Positions 12,424 through 23,860 of a stretch of DNA of 64,000 nt are shown here, in pieces. A model generated the notes under the pieces. That model did no database searches. It saw only the letters and a program-made list of their open reading frames with translations, and was not told where the DNA came from. Positions within the stretch are counted from its first letter, which is position 1. The number at the start of each line of letters is the position of its first letter. Source of the stretch: Anagrus nilaparvatae (taxonomy: Eukaryota; Arthropoda; Insecta; Hymenoptera; Mymaridae). Position numbers and translations under genes: made by a program. The stretch spans positions 1,488,001-1,552,000 of the forward strand of contig JAKSXM010000269.1 of the NCBI GenBank assembly GCA_022575985.1, in the 5' to 3' direction.

Positions 12424-12632
12424 TCCGCTCACTTTTGAACTGTGCCGGCCAAGTATGGGCCGAAGTTTGAGCGACGTTTGGCAAAACGCTCTGCCGACGT
12501 GTGGTGCACGTATAGCATAGGTCCTTTGGTACACGTCTCCGCGACTTATGGCCCACCATATTGGAAAAACCAAGAAAAATTTCAAATTAAATTTTATATC
12601 GTTGCGCCTGCCCTTATTTTACGGATCTTGCG
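12424..12632. other. GC-richer insertion in the tandem array
   Basis: Array text stops at ACCACTTTA and resumes at TTTTTTTCGAAAAGTG. The intervening roughly 210 bp is markedly richer in G and C, with words such as GCCGGCCAAGTATGGGCC. I found no terminal repeats or family resemblance. The open frame from 12442 is unlikely to be a gene. Confidence 0.45.
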
Positions 12633-12755
12633 GGCAAATTTTTTTCGAAAAGTGTTCTGCTTTATAGATAATTTGTAATTTCAATTGTTTTTATGCAATG
12701 ATAGCATTGAAATATTAGTATTAAAATTAGTAGAATATACCACAAATTAAATTTT

Positions 12756-12884
12756 GGTTCCTCAAAGAGGAACCATTGTGATAGGTCAAATTTTGATTTT
12801 TGATTTTTTGGCATATAAGCACGTTTTGAGACCCCAGGAAGCTAAAAAACCGGTTTTTAAAAAAAGTATGTATGTGTGTGTGTA

Positions 12885-12916
<32 letters not shown>

Positions 12917-14243
12917 TGTGTATGTATGTAATTGGTGATATTTCACAAACATTATGGAGTTAAGACCTAATTTTTTTTCAAAAATTTTTTCACCAAAAAA
13001 GCTCGAGGTACTTTTTTTTTTTTTTAATTTGGATGTAATACCTCATTTATTTCCACGAAAGTACTTATATTTGAAAGTATGGTTTTTAATCTATATCTTG
13101 AATCGAATACTTAATTTTTTGAAAATTTTTTTCATGAAAAAATACAAAAGAAAACTAATTTTTTTTTTTTTGGACGTAGTACCCAATTTATTTCTATGAA
13201 AGTACTAGTTTTAGAAAGTTTGTTTATAGTCATTTTTTGGATTTAATACCGAATTTTTTTAAAATTTTTTTCTCAAAATTAAAAAAACAAAAAAATTATA
13301 AAACCTGTAATTTTTTTTTTTTTTTTTTGGTGTAATACCTAATTTTATTTCATGAAAGTACTAATATCTGAAAATATTGTGACCGGCGATATTTCACAAA
13401 CATTATGGAGTTAAGACCTAATTTTTTTTTCAAAAATTTGTTCACCAAAAAAGCTCTAGGTACTTATTTTTTTTTTTTAATTTGGGTGTAATACTTCATT
13501 TATTTCTACGAAAGTACTTATATTTGAAAGTATGGTTTTTAATCTATATCTTGAATCGGATACTTAATTTTTTGAAATTTTTTTCATGAAAAAATACAAA
13601 AAAAAAACTAATTTTTTTTTTTTTTTGGACGTAGTACCTAATTTATTTCTATGAAAGTACTAGTTTTAGAAAGTTTGTTTATAGTCATTTTTTGAATCTG
13701 ATACCGAATTTTTAAAAAAATTTTTTCTCAAAATTAAAAAAACAAAAAATTTTAAAAACCTGCAATATTTTTTTTTTTTGGTGTAATACCTCATTTAATT
13801 CCATGAAAGTACTAATATCTAAAAATATTGCAACTGGTGATGTTTCACAACCGTTATGAAATTATGACCTAATTTATTTTTCAAAAGTTTTTTTACCAAA
13901 CTTACTTTTTTTTTTTTATTAATTTGGATGTAATACCTCATTTATTTCCACGAAAGTACTTATATTTGAAAGTATAGTTTTTACTCGATGTCTCGAATCT
14001 GATACTTAATTTTTTAAAAATTTTTTTCCTAAATTTTTTTTCACAAAAAAATACAAAAAGCACCAATTTTTTTTTTCTTTTTGGATGTAGTACCTAATTT
14101 ATTTCTATGAGAGTACTAGTTTTAGACAGTTCATTTATAGTAATTTTTTGGATTTGATACCGAATTTTTCCAAAATTTATTTCTCAAAATTTGAAAAGTT
14201 TTTTCTCATTGTTTGAGGAACCTAAGTGCCAGCTAGTTGGCAG
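12756..14243 (+). mobile_element. Hairpin-ended repeat element, copy A
   Basis: It starts with the hairpin GGTTCCTCAAAGAGGAACC (12756-12774), followed by a conserved block ending in AAAAAACCGGTTTTTAAAAAAAG. A TG/TATG microsatellite follows (about 12868-12928). The body has three diverged internal repeats of about 440 bp marked by CCACGAAAGTACTTATATTTG at about 13055, 13505 and 13958. The 3' end is GAGGAACCTAAGTGCC followed by the hairpin ending TTGGCAG at 14243. Copies B (49319-50983) and C (53283-54569, inverted) share this layout. No protein is encoded. It looks like a non-autonomous element of unknown class. Confidence 0.7.
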
Positions 14244-14798
14244 GGTATTTTTGCATACTGTCCCGTTTATTATAAAAAATAAAATATTAGTATTGAAAAA
14301 TATACCCCATAATAAATTTTCTTAGAATAGTGTCCTGTTTTATGAAAAATTTTGTAATTTCCATTGTTTTTACGCAATGATAGCATTGAATAGTTAGTTT
14401 GGAATTTAGAAAAATATAACCCACTTTAAATTTTTTTGAACAGTGACCCGTATATTTGAAATATAGCCGTGTAGTAAAAATAAAACCCGTAAAAAATTTA
14501 GCCCGTTTTTATATTGTTCCCTAAAATGACTTTGACTTTTGGAGATGTATGCATGGGCTGGGGGATTTTAACAATAATGTAAGGTTAAACTTTGCTAAAT
14601 TACCATTTAACATGTTTGAATTAGTCTCCTATGTAAAGTAAATTTTTTACCCCTTTACCTACAGCTTGGAACAATAACTACTAATTTAGATACTATTATT
14701 CTAGGGTTTCGTTTTTCTTAGATTCTATCCGAAAAAAAAATAAATACGTTATCTTATTCTATGATAATTATTTAATAAATATTAATTTATATTAACAG

Positions 14799-15029
14799 CA
14801 ACAACAAGCAAATCAACAAAAAACAGGAGTTTCTCATCAAGCTAATGCAACGCCATCATCAAAAATTGTGGTTAATGTACCTTCTTCTGAAGATGTAATG
14901 AGAGAACAGTTATTAAAGAAAAGAAAAGAATTGTTAGAATTAGAAAGGCAGAAAATTGAATTAGAACTTCTTCAAGCTAGAGCTACTCTAGAGCAACAAC
15001 AAAGGCAATTGGATAGGCAAGTTGGAAAT
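14799..15029 (+). CDS. Internal exon 1 of candidate Pcf11-like gene (coiled coil)
   Basis: This 231-bp open segment (77 codons) is bounded by an acceptor (ATTAACAG) and a strong donor (GTAAGT) and is phase 0 at both ends. It encodes a Gln-rich start (QQQANQQKTGVSHQANA), then SSEDVMREQLLKKRKELLEL and RQKIELELLQARATLEQQ, a heptad-like coiled coil. In Pcf11, a subunit of the pre-mRNA cleavage factor, a segment of LL..KQ..LLELQ..RLELEL..T.AQL type follows the N-terminal RNA-polymerase-II CTD-interacting domain. Its unique, non-repetitive character and codon-like sequence stand out from the surrounding transposons. The CTD-interacting domain would lie upstream of the window. The gene name is inference from the coiled-coil pattern and from exon 3. 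Confidence 0.6.
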
Positions 15030-16009
15030 GTAAGTATATGAAAAAAAGAAAAATATTTCAAAATATTTTAAGTAAAATTTTCACCTATTTTACTTTTTGC
15101 TAGTAATTTTATACCTTACGCGGTTTCGATAAATTATTATTTATTAAAATATTAATTAAATATTATAATTAAATTTAATAGGAAGCTTTTTTTCGCATAA
15201 TATAAAACTAGATACAAATACTTATAACGAGTTTGTATATGTAAACAAACAACTTGCATGGAACATGTTTATGTTTATTGCCTTCTTATCTGCTACTAAG
15301 ATTCGAGATTTCCAAAGTACCATAGAAAGTAAAATAAATTTAAACTTAGGTTATTATTTGTCCATAATAAAAATCAATTAACTCTCATTTTACTCCACCT
15401 TCGATTTCCAGGGTTTCTGGGAAACCCTACTTAAAGATGTTCCATATTAAAATATTACATACGTATTCTTCTGTTTTTTTAAACTTGACCAATCAAGTTA
15501 TAAAGGAGGAAAGCGACCGCAGTTACGCCCAGTAGAAACGCAGTTACTATCTTAACAATGTAACGTCATTAGTTTTTTAAGTTTTAATTTGTTGAAAAAC
15601 AAAAAAATACGTGTCTAATATTTTTTCATATGATTTCATATCATGTAAAAAATTATTAAAATTTTGACTAATGCCAAACTCCTATTTACAAAATAATTGA
15701 AAATATTTAATAACATAGATGAGAGCGTGGATAACAAATACAAATGTCATTATTTCGCAAAATTCTTGTAATATCAGGGTGCTAGTGTAATGTAAAGAAA
15801 AATTTTTGTGTTCTTCTTAATCATTCATCCCCCAGATAATCACCCAAGTACGATTTGGCCGAAAATCGTTGATTTCTCGGATTTTGCTTAAAATTTATAT
15901 CTTAGCTTTTTTGGCAGCTTCAAACGACCAATTTAGAATAGATTTTTGCATACTCTGCATAAAAATAATTTGTTAAACATAAAAAATAAAATCGTTTTAA
16001 GAAAATTAC
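15030..16009. other. AT-rich non-coding, probable intron
   Basis: No gene is seen. This is the start of the proposed 20-kb intron after the exon at 14799-15029. An isolated CATGGAACATGTT word occurs near 15257, but without the rest of the TTAA family end. Confidence 0.4.
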
Positions 16010-17110
16010 ACGCCTAGCCCAGCTTAGTATCTGGGTACTACACTCCGTTTATTTGTTTAATAAATGTTGTGTAAATTAAAATATTTTATTTTTATAATAA
16101 GCAATTGAATATAAATGATATTATTGCCTTCCTATAATATAGTTTAATAATTTTACCTTCAAATTTTAAGAATAAAGAAAGGAAATGTAACATGGAAAGA
16201 GACGCTAATTTTTTGCGCGCGTGCAGTTTTTCATTATATTAAAAGAACAGCTCTAAAAATATAAAATATTAAAATTAATAACAATTAAAATTATATTCAT
16301 CTAGTCTCCTTCCAAATTTCATGTAAATATATAATATAGATCAAAAGTTATAAGCATTTTTGCAAGCGTGCATGCGTATGTATTAAACTACGTATATATG
16401 CTTTTATTGTAATGTATTAGGCTTGGAATTTATCATTTTTGGGGATTCATAAGATCGAAAAAAAAAGTTTAGCCAAAAAATTTGTCGGAATGGAAGATAT
16501 TAGCCTTATATACAGAAGTCATAATGGATGCCCATATATATTTAGTTGCCAAGTGTAATCATGTATATTTTCAAATTTGGGTAGAGGTGCCGCAATGAAC
16601 CTAAGTAGACAACATTTTTGGACATTCGTAAGCACGTAAAGAAATTTTTAGCCAAAAAATATGTCAGAGATAGGAAATATTAGTCTTAGTCCATTTTAAA
16701 AATGCGCATGCAGTTTTCAGAAAAGTGCTTATAACTTCTGATCTATATTAATTATGTATTTACATGAAATTAGAAAGGAGACTAGATGAATGTAATTGTA
16801 ATTGTTATTAATTCTCCAACTTTATATTTTTACATCTGTCTTTTATTATACTGAAAAAATGCGCGCGTGCCAAAAATACGCGTCTCTTTTCATGTTACAT
16901 TTGCTTTCCTTATTCTTAAAATTTGAAGGTAAAATTATTAAATTATATTTTAGTAAGACAATAATAATAATTATTTTAGAAGGCAATATACATTCAATTG
17001 CTTACTATAAAAATAAAATATTTTAACTTAAAAAATATTTATTAAACAAATAAACGCAGCGTAGTACCAGGGTACTAAGTCAGGTAGTAGCGTAGGGAAA
17101 GTAAGCCGGG
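16010..17110. repeat. Large foldback (inverted) repeat, arms about 380 bp
   Basis: The left arm (about 16010-16400) and right arm (about 16690-17110) are imperfect reverse complements. Matching landmarks are TAAGCAATTGAATATAAATG / CATTCAATTGCTTA, AGGAAATGTAACATG / CATGTTACATTTGC, TTTGCGCGCGTGC / GCGCGCGTGCCA, and ATTCATCTAGTCTCCTT / AAGGAGACTAGATGAAT. About 290 bp separate the arms. No gene is inside; the open frame at 16802-17026 lies in one arm. It resembles a foldback-type element or a MITE with very long inverted ends. Confidence 0.75.
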
Positions 17111-17443
17111 TACGCAAGGGTTAAACAAATTTAAATTTTGATATAAGCAAAATATTATCAAAATTTAATACATAATAATAAATCAAAGCTCTATTGAAAA
17201 AAATCCAGTCGTTGTGTTCACGATATCTCTAAAAAGTTTCAGTAAGCCAAAATCATATAAGTAGAAGAACTTTCCTTAAACCAATTTTTAATATCAAAGC
17301 ACTCCTCAAGTTTGAACTGAAGGTATTTTTTGATTGCGTCACATTAAAAACAAACAATTTTGGTTTAATTAAATTAAATATCTAGCTTTTGCATAAAACC
17401 CACAAGAAATGCAAATAGATAACATAATTTATGTTATATATAA

Positions 17444-17745
17444 TGTTAGAGTGATCGTTCTCCGCTCTCCTTCTCTCTCTCTCTTTCTGCTGGGCATTGG
17501 ACGCGACTGCAGGTCCCGCCTCTATGCGACACCTGTCAGTCTGTCCTAGGCAGTTATATAATACGTATCACGTGTATTTTTTCGTGTCTTAAATTAATCA
17601 CCTTTTGTAATAATTACTGTATAGATGTGTTAATATTGATGAGTACTAGATGAGTGTTTAATAAACTATTATTATTTAATTAATAAATAAGTGTTTTATA
17701 CTTTATTAATAAAACCACACTCTTCTAACCTTTTATATCCTATCA
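17444..17745 (+). repeat. copia 5' LTR (302 bp)
   Basis: It begins TGTTAGAGTGATCG and ends TATATCCTATCA, matching 23861-24160 almost base for base. It contains a CT-rich tract, a TATATAATACG box that may be the promoter, and several AATAAA words near the end. TG...CA borders and the flanking TATAA duplication fix the limits. Confidence 0.95.
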
Positions 17746-17762
17746 GGTTATGTGCAGCCCGC
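17746..17762 (+). promoter_or_regulatory. Probable primer-binding site
   Basis: GGTTATGTGCAGCCCG directly abuts the 5' LTR. Copia-type elements typically prime on an internal cut of initiator Met-tRNA, and their site begins GGTTATG. The match here is partial, so the primer is inferred. Confidence 0.55.
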
Positions 17763-17973
17763 AAGCTTCCACTGCGCGCGTGTGTGTTTTTTTTGTTAAG
17801 TGCTGTGAAATTAAAAAAATTAGATGAGGACTTTTTTTTGAAAATTTGACGTGGACTTTTTTTTTACTTTTGTGAAAAGTGAAAAAATAATAAACTGTGT
17901 ATAAAATATTTTGAACTGTGTGCCTTGTTTTCCGTTTTATTAATTAAGCTGTGTTATTTCTTTTGAAAAGAAA

Positions 17974-20889
17974 ATGGCGGAAAACGATGGTAAGTTTTAT
18001 TAAAAAAATTAATTACATGCATGTAAATATAAGTGATGTGAAAAATATAAAGACGCGATATTTTTGGCGCGTTATTTTTTTTGTGAATATATATATGTAG
18101 TTGTATACATACAAGTCGATATCGATTAAGACGTGTTAAATAAAATTCGTTTTTTTTTCTCGAAATTTCAATAAAATTGGAAAATGAAATTTTGCCGGTT
18201 TTATTTTGTGCGAGCTGAGACGACGAGTATATGCCGGCTTCATTTTTTTTCCGCCGGTTCGTAAATATACACGTAGTATATGCGAGTGTGTGTGTGATGA
18301 GAAAGCACATATAAACCGCGCATTTTTATTTTCTATATTTTATCTTTCTCTCTCTAGTAAGTCACATACATGCTATGTCGCGGACGCGCGCTTACATGTG
18401 TGGGATTTCTAGACGCTGTGAAATACTAAGAATTTAAATTCGGAGAGAAATAAAAACTTTTGTATGAAGAAAAATAATAAAACGAATTTTTTTTGTAAAA
18501 ATTTTAAAATTTAACGGATGCGAAAATTTTTTTAAAAAAATTTTTTTAAATGACGAGATAAATAATATAGCTATATAAAGAAGAGAATAAAAGTGTAAAT
18601 TTACCGGTAAACAGCTGAGAAATTTGTCGTGCGGATTTTTTCCCGCTTATTAACAAAATTTTAAAAATTGCTGTATGTGTATGCTTGTGCATGTGTCCTG
18701 TATGTGCTAACATATACAAGCATGAACGTTCAAATTTTTATTTTTTATTCAATTTTATTATTTAATGATAAATAAATAAATAGAGTGTATGTACAGATCT
18801 ACAGAATTTAAATGATTACGTAGATGATGTGGTACTTCAAGTTGATGAGAAGATTGATAATCTTAAAGAAGAGAAAGATGAGCTCAAAAATCTAAAGGCT
18901 GAGGTCATAACCTTGAAGCGAAAAATCGAAGTCTTAGAAAGACGTGACGCTAGGCGAGATGAGGTAAGACTTACAGATAATTTAAATGTGTTTAATTCAA
19001 CGATGATACTTGAAACGACGCGTACCCCTAATCTAAATGATATTAAATCATTAATTGCTGATGAGGTTAAAAAGTTAAATCAAAGTAATATTTCATTTAG
19101 AAACGAGTCAAATAACGGTGAGTCTATTGTTAAAGATTTAAAAGACGCGATTAAGACCGGATTGTCACCTAGAGACTCAGGTGCACGACGTGATTATAAA
19201 CTAACAACTAAATGGCGATTTGAACATTTTATGGATTATTTCGGTTCAGAACTTAGAACTAAAGGATTGTTATATGTGATAGATCCTAAAGTAGAAGCAA
19301 ATAAAGATCTTGATGAGAAAACGAAAGAAGATCATAGATATACAGTTCGGGATATCTTAATTAATCGTATAGATAAGATCTATCACAATAAAATACTTGA
19401 TTTAAAAGATCCGGGAAAAATGTTAGAAAAGATTAAAGAATTAAAAAGATGTGAAAATAATATGACTTCCGTAGACTTAAGAAAGCAATTGTATAATGTA
19501 CAGTATCGCCCCAATAAAGAAAAGGCTACAGAGTTCTGGGATCGATTTGATGAGATTGTAAGAAATTACAATAATATCCCAGGTGCTCCGCCTTTATCGG
19601 ATCAAGAGATCCGAGACGCGTTTTATCAAGCTATCGAGAAAAATTTACCTCAGGTACATCAGTTGGATTATTTAAACACAAGTCTAACTGGTAACAGATT
19701 GTCATATGATGACCTAAAACGTTATCTTATACAGATTGATGCGCAAAGAAGAGTTGATGGGTCAAATAGGGCAACATCTGGGCAATCTAGTCAAGCCTTA
19801 GCGGCGCGACCAGTGGACAACAACGAGATACGATGCTATAACTGTGATGCTTATGGTCACATAGGAAAGCAGTGTAATCGTACAGATGGGAAAAAGCTGT
19901 GTTATGGATGTGATCAGTTTACCAATTATAAAAGCTATAACTGCCCCAAACGACGAGAAGAGAATAACAGAAGGCAGGAAAATTTTAATAGACGAGGTAA
20001 TAACAATAATAATAACAATAATGGTGGTGGTCGGGGTTTTAAAAGAAATAGTGGCGATTCAAATAACGAATCAAATAACAAACGGCCCAAGTTTAGTAAT
20101 CAAAGAGGTCGGGGAAATTTTAGAGGACGAGGTAGAGGAGGTTATAAACCAAAAGGTACAAACCAAGAAAATAAGAGTCCAGAAAGACCAGGTAATTCGA
20201 ATCTTTTGCATGCTTTAAATGTAGATATAATTAAATATAATGACGTGACACACATAAAATCCACCAATCGAAATAAATTATTAGCAGAGTTCTTAGCCGA
20301 TTCAGGAGCTACAGAACATCTGACCAATTCGAAATTAATTTTTAAAACCTTAGATGAGAATCAAAGCAATATCATACAATGCGCAAATAAAGATGAGTCC
20401 GCGAATATCGATTCGGAGGGAGTAGGTTCTATAGAAGCCGAGAATGATGAGAATACGATAAGATTAAATAATGTAATATGTGCGGAAGGGTTATCTGAAA
20501 ATTTACTCTCTCTTAGAAAATTTGCTGATGAGGGATTAGCTATTTATTTAGATAACGAAAAAATCGACATTTACAATCCCGTATCTAATAAATTATTTAT
20601 TTCTGGCATTTATGATAAGCCTTATTGGAAAATTGAATTTCAAATTGATAAGTCTAACATGCAAAATGATATTGAATTAGAAAAACATACCCTGAATAAT
20701 AAAATAATAGCATATTTAACAAATCGAAGCAAACGCCAGTATAACATAGCCAATAAAAATCCTAATTGTAGTATAGATGAGATTGAAAATGTAAATATGT
20801 TTGAAATTCAAAATAACTCTGATGAAAATATTGAGATGAGAGATGCGGTTGAAACAGAAAACATTGTAGATTTACGTGATTCGTTCTAG
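17974..20889 (+). CDS. gag: copia Gag-protease, with a probable intron at 17990-18796
   Basis: The long open frame has no Met in its first part. An ATG in good context (AAAATGG, 17974) opens the short exon MAENDG, cut by GTAAGT at 17990. An acceptor (TGTATGTACAG, 18795-18796) rejoins the frame exactly at [13 protein letters not shown]. Domains follow in order: an N-terminal coiled coil ([18 protein letters not shown]), a copia gag capsid-like region ([11 protein letters not shown] to about LDYLNTSL), a CCHC zinc knuckle ([14 protein letters not shown]), a second knuckle whose His is replaced ([15 protein letters not shown]), an Asn/Arg/Gly-rich RNA-binding tract, then the aspartic protease ([12 protein letters not shown]). 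The frame ends at TAG 20887-20889, after the protease and before the integrase. Gag packages the RNA and protease cleaves the polyprotein. The intron is inference from splice signals and frame restoration. Confidence 0.8.
17990..18796 (+). other. Putative intron in the copia leader/gag
   Basis: Donor G|GTAAGTTTT follows the sixth codon start; acceptor GTACAG precedes ATCTACAG. Joining 17989 to 18797 restores a single frame (MAEND then DLQNLND). The 807 bp between is AT-rich with stops in the gag frame. Unspliced RNA could not translate the gag N-terminus from this ATG. Confidence 0.6.
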
Positions 20890-20948
20890 AAACTAGTGTA
20901 ATCGATAGAGTCTTACACAATCCTGACGAGCCATCTTCTGACAAAGAA

Positions 20949-23762
20949 ATGGAATGCGAAACGGACTTAGATATAAATATTTGGAAAAATTATAATCAAT
21001 TTATTAAACAAAACAAAGCGATGTTATGGCACGTGAGATTAGGTCATGCATCAATTGATTATTTAAAGAGACTTCAAAAGCTCTTCCCTGAAAACACAGA
21101 GTTAAATAACGTGAAATTTGACAAGTCAATTCTAGATTGCGAGGTGTGTTTGATAGCAAAGATGAGGAAATTACCTTTTAATTCAATAAGACTTAAAGCA
21201 AGTGAACCCTTGCAAATTATTCATTCAGATATTATGGGTCCTATAACTCCTAAAGCATATCCTAAGAGGTATCGCTTTATTTCAGTCTTTATTGATGATT
21301 ACTCAAAGGTGGCTATGGCGTATGCTATGAAAACTAAAGATGAGACCGGAAAATGTCTTAAATCATTTGTCAAGAGTGCTAGAAACATGCTAGGACGAGA
21401 TGCGAAAGTTGGTTACCTTAGATCTGATCAAGGTACTGAATTTACTGGAGCAGAAACTAAAAATTATATAGACCAGCTAGGTGCAGAATTACAACTTGCT
21501 TGTCCTGATACTCCTCAACATAACGGTTTGGCTGAGAGATTTAATCAAACAATTCAGAAAAAGGTGCGTTCTTATATGTATGATGCGAAACTTCCTGAAA
21601 ACATGTGGGACTTGGCTTTAGGCGCAGCTGTGTACGCTTACAATCGAACTCCCCATAAATCTCTTGATATGAATATACCTTTGCGTGTATACAATAATAA
21701 GTTTAAAATAAACTTAAGTCAAATCAAACGATTTGGTTGCTTAGCTTACATGATAATTCAGAGAAGAAACGGCCCTAAATTTAGAAAAGTAGCGATGAGA
21801 ACAATTTTGGTTGGTTATAAATCCACCGGTTACATTTTACTTAAGCCTGAAGAGGGAAAATTCTATGAAAGCCGAGATGTGAGATTTAATGAGAAATTGG
21901 TTTTTGGAGATAAATATAGGAAAAATGATGTTTTTAATTGGGAAACTGCATTTGATGAGATTGACAAAGAAAAATGGTTCGTAGAATTTGATAAAGAATC
22001 TAAAGATGCTAACGATGAGGTGCAAAGAACGGAGGGAGTAGTAAAGAGAAAAAGAGGTAGACCAAAGAAAACAGTAGTACTAAAAGATGTGAATGAATCA
22101 GATGATGAGACTGAAATTATAGAAGATAAGTCCTACCATGCGTTGCTTACTAGAATCAATAAAGATCCAGTTTCTTATAGGGAAGCTATGCAATCGTCTG
22201 AGAAAAGAAAATGGAAATTGGCCATTCTAGACGAGTTAGAATCTATGAATAAAAATGATGTGTGGAAAATCGTTGAACGACCAAGGTCAGACAAAAATGG
22301 TCGTAGACCAAATATTATAGATTCTAGATGGGTATTAAAGAAAAAGACAGAGATAGGCGGCAATGTTAAACATAAGGCGAGGTTAGTTATTCGAGGGTTC
22401 AAAGATAAGAATGAATATGATTTACGTGAAACATATGCCCCTGTTTCTAGACTCGCACTAATACGTTCAGTGCTGGCTATTATAAATAAATATGATCTCG
22501 ATGTGTGTCAAATGGACGTGAAAACAGCATTTCTTAATGGAGAAATCGATAATGAAGTTTTCATGGAAATTCCAGAGGGAATAGATGTGTCAGACGAGTT
22601 TAGAGCAAATAATGTCTGTAAGATTCAGAAGGCATTATATGGGTTGAAAATAAGTCCTAAGAAGTGGAATGAACGCTTTTCTGAAGCAGCTTCAAAAATC
22701 GGACTTTCAGCTCACACGAATGAACCATGCTTGTTCACTTGGCGAGAAGGTAACAAATTCGTCATACTAATTTTATATGTTGAGGATATGCTCATAGCTA
22801 ACAACGACGCGAATAAATTAAAACAAATAAAGATGAGTCTGAAAAAGGAATTTGAAATGACCGATCTGGGAGAACCGAAAAGTTTTCTTGGTATAAATAT
22901 CGAACGTAATAGAAAAGATAAAATAATTAATTTGACTCAGGAAGATTATATAAATAAAATGCTTAAGCGATTTGGGTTTAGTGAAACTCGTTCACAAAGA
23001 ACTCGTATGGTTACTCGACAAACTGCAAATCGAAAAAGACGAGATCGAGAAGAGAATGATGATGATGAGTCACTTGCAAAAACAGCCACGGAAGAAAACT
23101 TTCAATACAGGGAAGCCGTAGGCTCGCTATCATATTTAGCTAACGTGACGAGGCCTGACATAATGTACGCTGTGAATGTGTTGAGTAGACACCAAATAAA
23201 CCCTACTCAAGATGATTATGATATGGTCATAAGAGTATTTCGATATCTCAAAGGCACTACAACTGTAGGTTTGAGATACACTGGAAAAGAAAATGACATA
23301 CAAGCATTTTCAGATGCAAGTCACGCCGACTGTAAAGGCTCATTAACAACATGTGGATATGTTATTAAATTATTTGGAGACTCGGTTGCTTGGAAAACTA
23401 GAAAACAAACATATGTCTCTTTGTCTACTTGTGAAGCTGAGTATGTTACGATGAGTATTACATGTCAAGACTTAATTTCGTTGTATAACTCGTTGAAATT
23501 GATCTTAAACGATCTAGTACTCCCAATGACTCTTTGGTGCGATAATAGTGCTGCTATAGACTGCACTGAGATGAGTGGTAATAATAAATTGCGACATATG
23601 ATAGAAGTGAAGGCAGATTATGTCAAAGATTACGTTAATACAGGTTTAGTTGAAATACAATGGGTTCCTTCAAAAGAACAGCTTGCGGATATATTTACTA
23701 AGCCATTACCATTTGAATTACATAACAAATTGACTAATATGATTCTAAACTTGGAAAATTAG
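20949..23762 (+). CDS. pol: copia integrase-reverse transcriptase-RNase H
   Basis: The start given is the first Met; the frame is open from 20880, in the -1 frame relative to gag. Integrase: the zinc-binding pre-integrase region WHVRLGHAS...CEVCLIAK, then the DDE core with D in HSDIMGP, D in [11 protein letters not shown] and E in [51 protein letters not shown], and the catalytic motif YVEDML at 22776-22793, where the family has YVDDML. RNase [38 protein letters not shown], and the end [18 protein letters not shown]. This is the full copia set, about 940 residues long. The D-to-E change in the RT active site would be expected to reduce or abolish activity. The shift from gag could be programmed or a mutation. 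Confidence 0.9.
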   Translation: MECETDLDINIWKNYNQFIKQNKAMLWHVRLGHASIDYLKRLQKLFPENTELNNVKFDKSILDCEVCLIAKMRKLPFNSIRLKASEPLQIIHSDIMGPITPKAYPKRYRFISVFIDDYSKVAMAYAMKTKDETGKCLKSFVKSARNMLGRDAKVGYLRSDQGTEFTGAETKNYIDQLGAELQLACPDTPQHNGLAERFNQTIQKKVRSYMYDAKLPENMWDLALGAAVYAYNRTPHKSLDMNIPLRVYNNKFKINLSQIKRFGCLAYMIIQRRNGPKFRKVAMRTILVGYKSTGYILLKPEEGKFYESRDVRFNEKLVFGDKYRKNDVFNWETAFDEIDKEKWFVEFDKESKDANDEVQRTEGVVKRKRGRPKKTVVLKDVNESDDETEIIEDKSYHALLTRINKDPVSYREAMQSSEKRKWKLAILDELESMNKNDVWKIVERPRSDKNGRRPNIIDSRWVLKKKTEIGGNVKHKARLVIRGFKDKNEYDLRETYAPVSRLALIRSVLAIINKYDLDVCQMDVKTAFLNGEIDNEVFMEIPEGIDVSDEFRANNVCKIQKALYGLKISPKKWNERFSEAASKIGLSAHTNEPCLFTWREGNKFVILILYVEDMLIANNDANKLKQIKMSLKKEFEMTDLGEPKSFLGINIERNRKDKIINLTQEDYINKMLKRFGFSETRSQRTRMVTRQTANRKRRDREENDDDESLAKTATEENFQYREAVGSLSYLANVTRPDIMYAVNVLSRHQINPTQDDYDMVIRVFRYLKGTTTVGLRYTGKENDIQAFSDASHADCKGSLTTCGYVIKLFGDSVAWKTRKQTYVSLSTCEAEYVTMSITCQDLISLYNSLKLILNDLVLPMTLWCDNSAAIDCTEMSGNNKLRHMIEVKADYVKDYVNTGLVEIQWVPSKEQLADIFTKPLPFELHNKLTNMILNLEN

Positions 23763-23845
23763 ATGTGGATGAGAATATATTTATAACTTGGAATTTTGTT
23801 TGATTGTTTGTTTCAGGTGCCAAGTGAGAAGTTCAGGATACGCTG

Positions 23846-23860
23846 GAGACCGGAAGGGAG
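23846..23860 (+). promoter_or_regulatory. Polypurine tract
   Basis: GGAGACCGGAAGGGAG lies immediately before the 3' LTR. It is mostly purine, as needed to prime plus-strand DNA synthesis. Confidence 0.75.

Larger units (their letters stand above)
10920..14470. repeat. Tandem array (unit about 110-160 bp), broken by three insertions
   Basis: The words TTAGCAGAATATACCCCACT, AGTGTCCCGTTTTAT and TTTTTATGCAATGATAGCATTG recur in fixed order at about 10935, 11060, 11150, 11240, 12125, 12215, 12300, 12400, 12690 and 14290-14440. Read with the insertions at 11263-12122, about 12424-12632 and 12756-14243 removed, they form a loose tandem array with diverged units. It ends shortly before the exon at 14799. 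Confidence 0.65.

Noticed and set aside
12754..13199. Open frames over the start of copy A, with Val/Cys runs
   Set aside because: They run through a TG microsatellite and AT-rich repeat text that also appears non-coding in copies B and C.
15248..15275. CATGGAACATGTT word resembling the TTAA-family end
   Set aside because: Lacks TTAA and the G-rich subterminal block; probably chance.
17954..18310. 118-residue minus-strand frame opposite the copia leader
   Set aside because: Antisense to a retrotransposon leader; no motif and low-complexity text.
18206..18412. Open frame in the copia leader
   Set aside because: Lies in the proposed intron, out of gag frame, with no copia resemblance.
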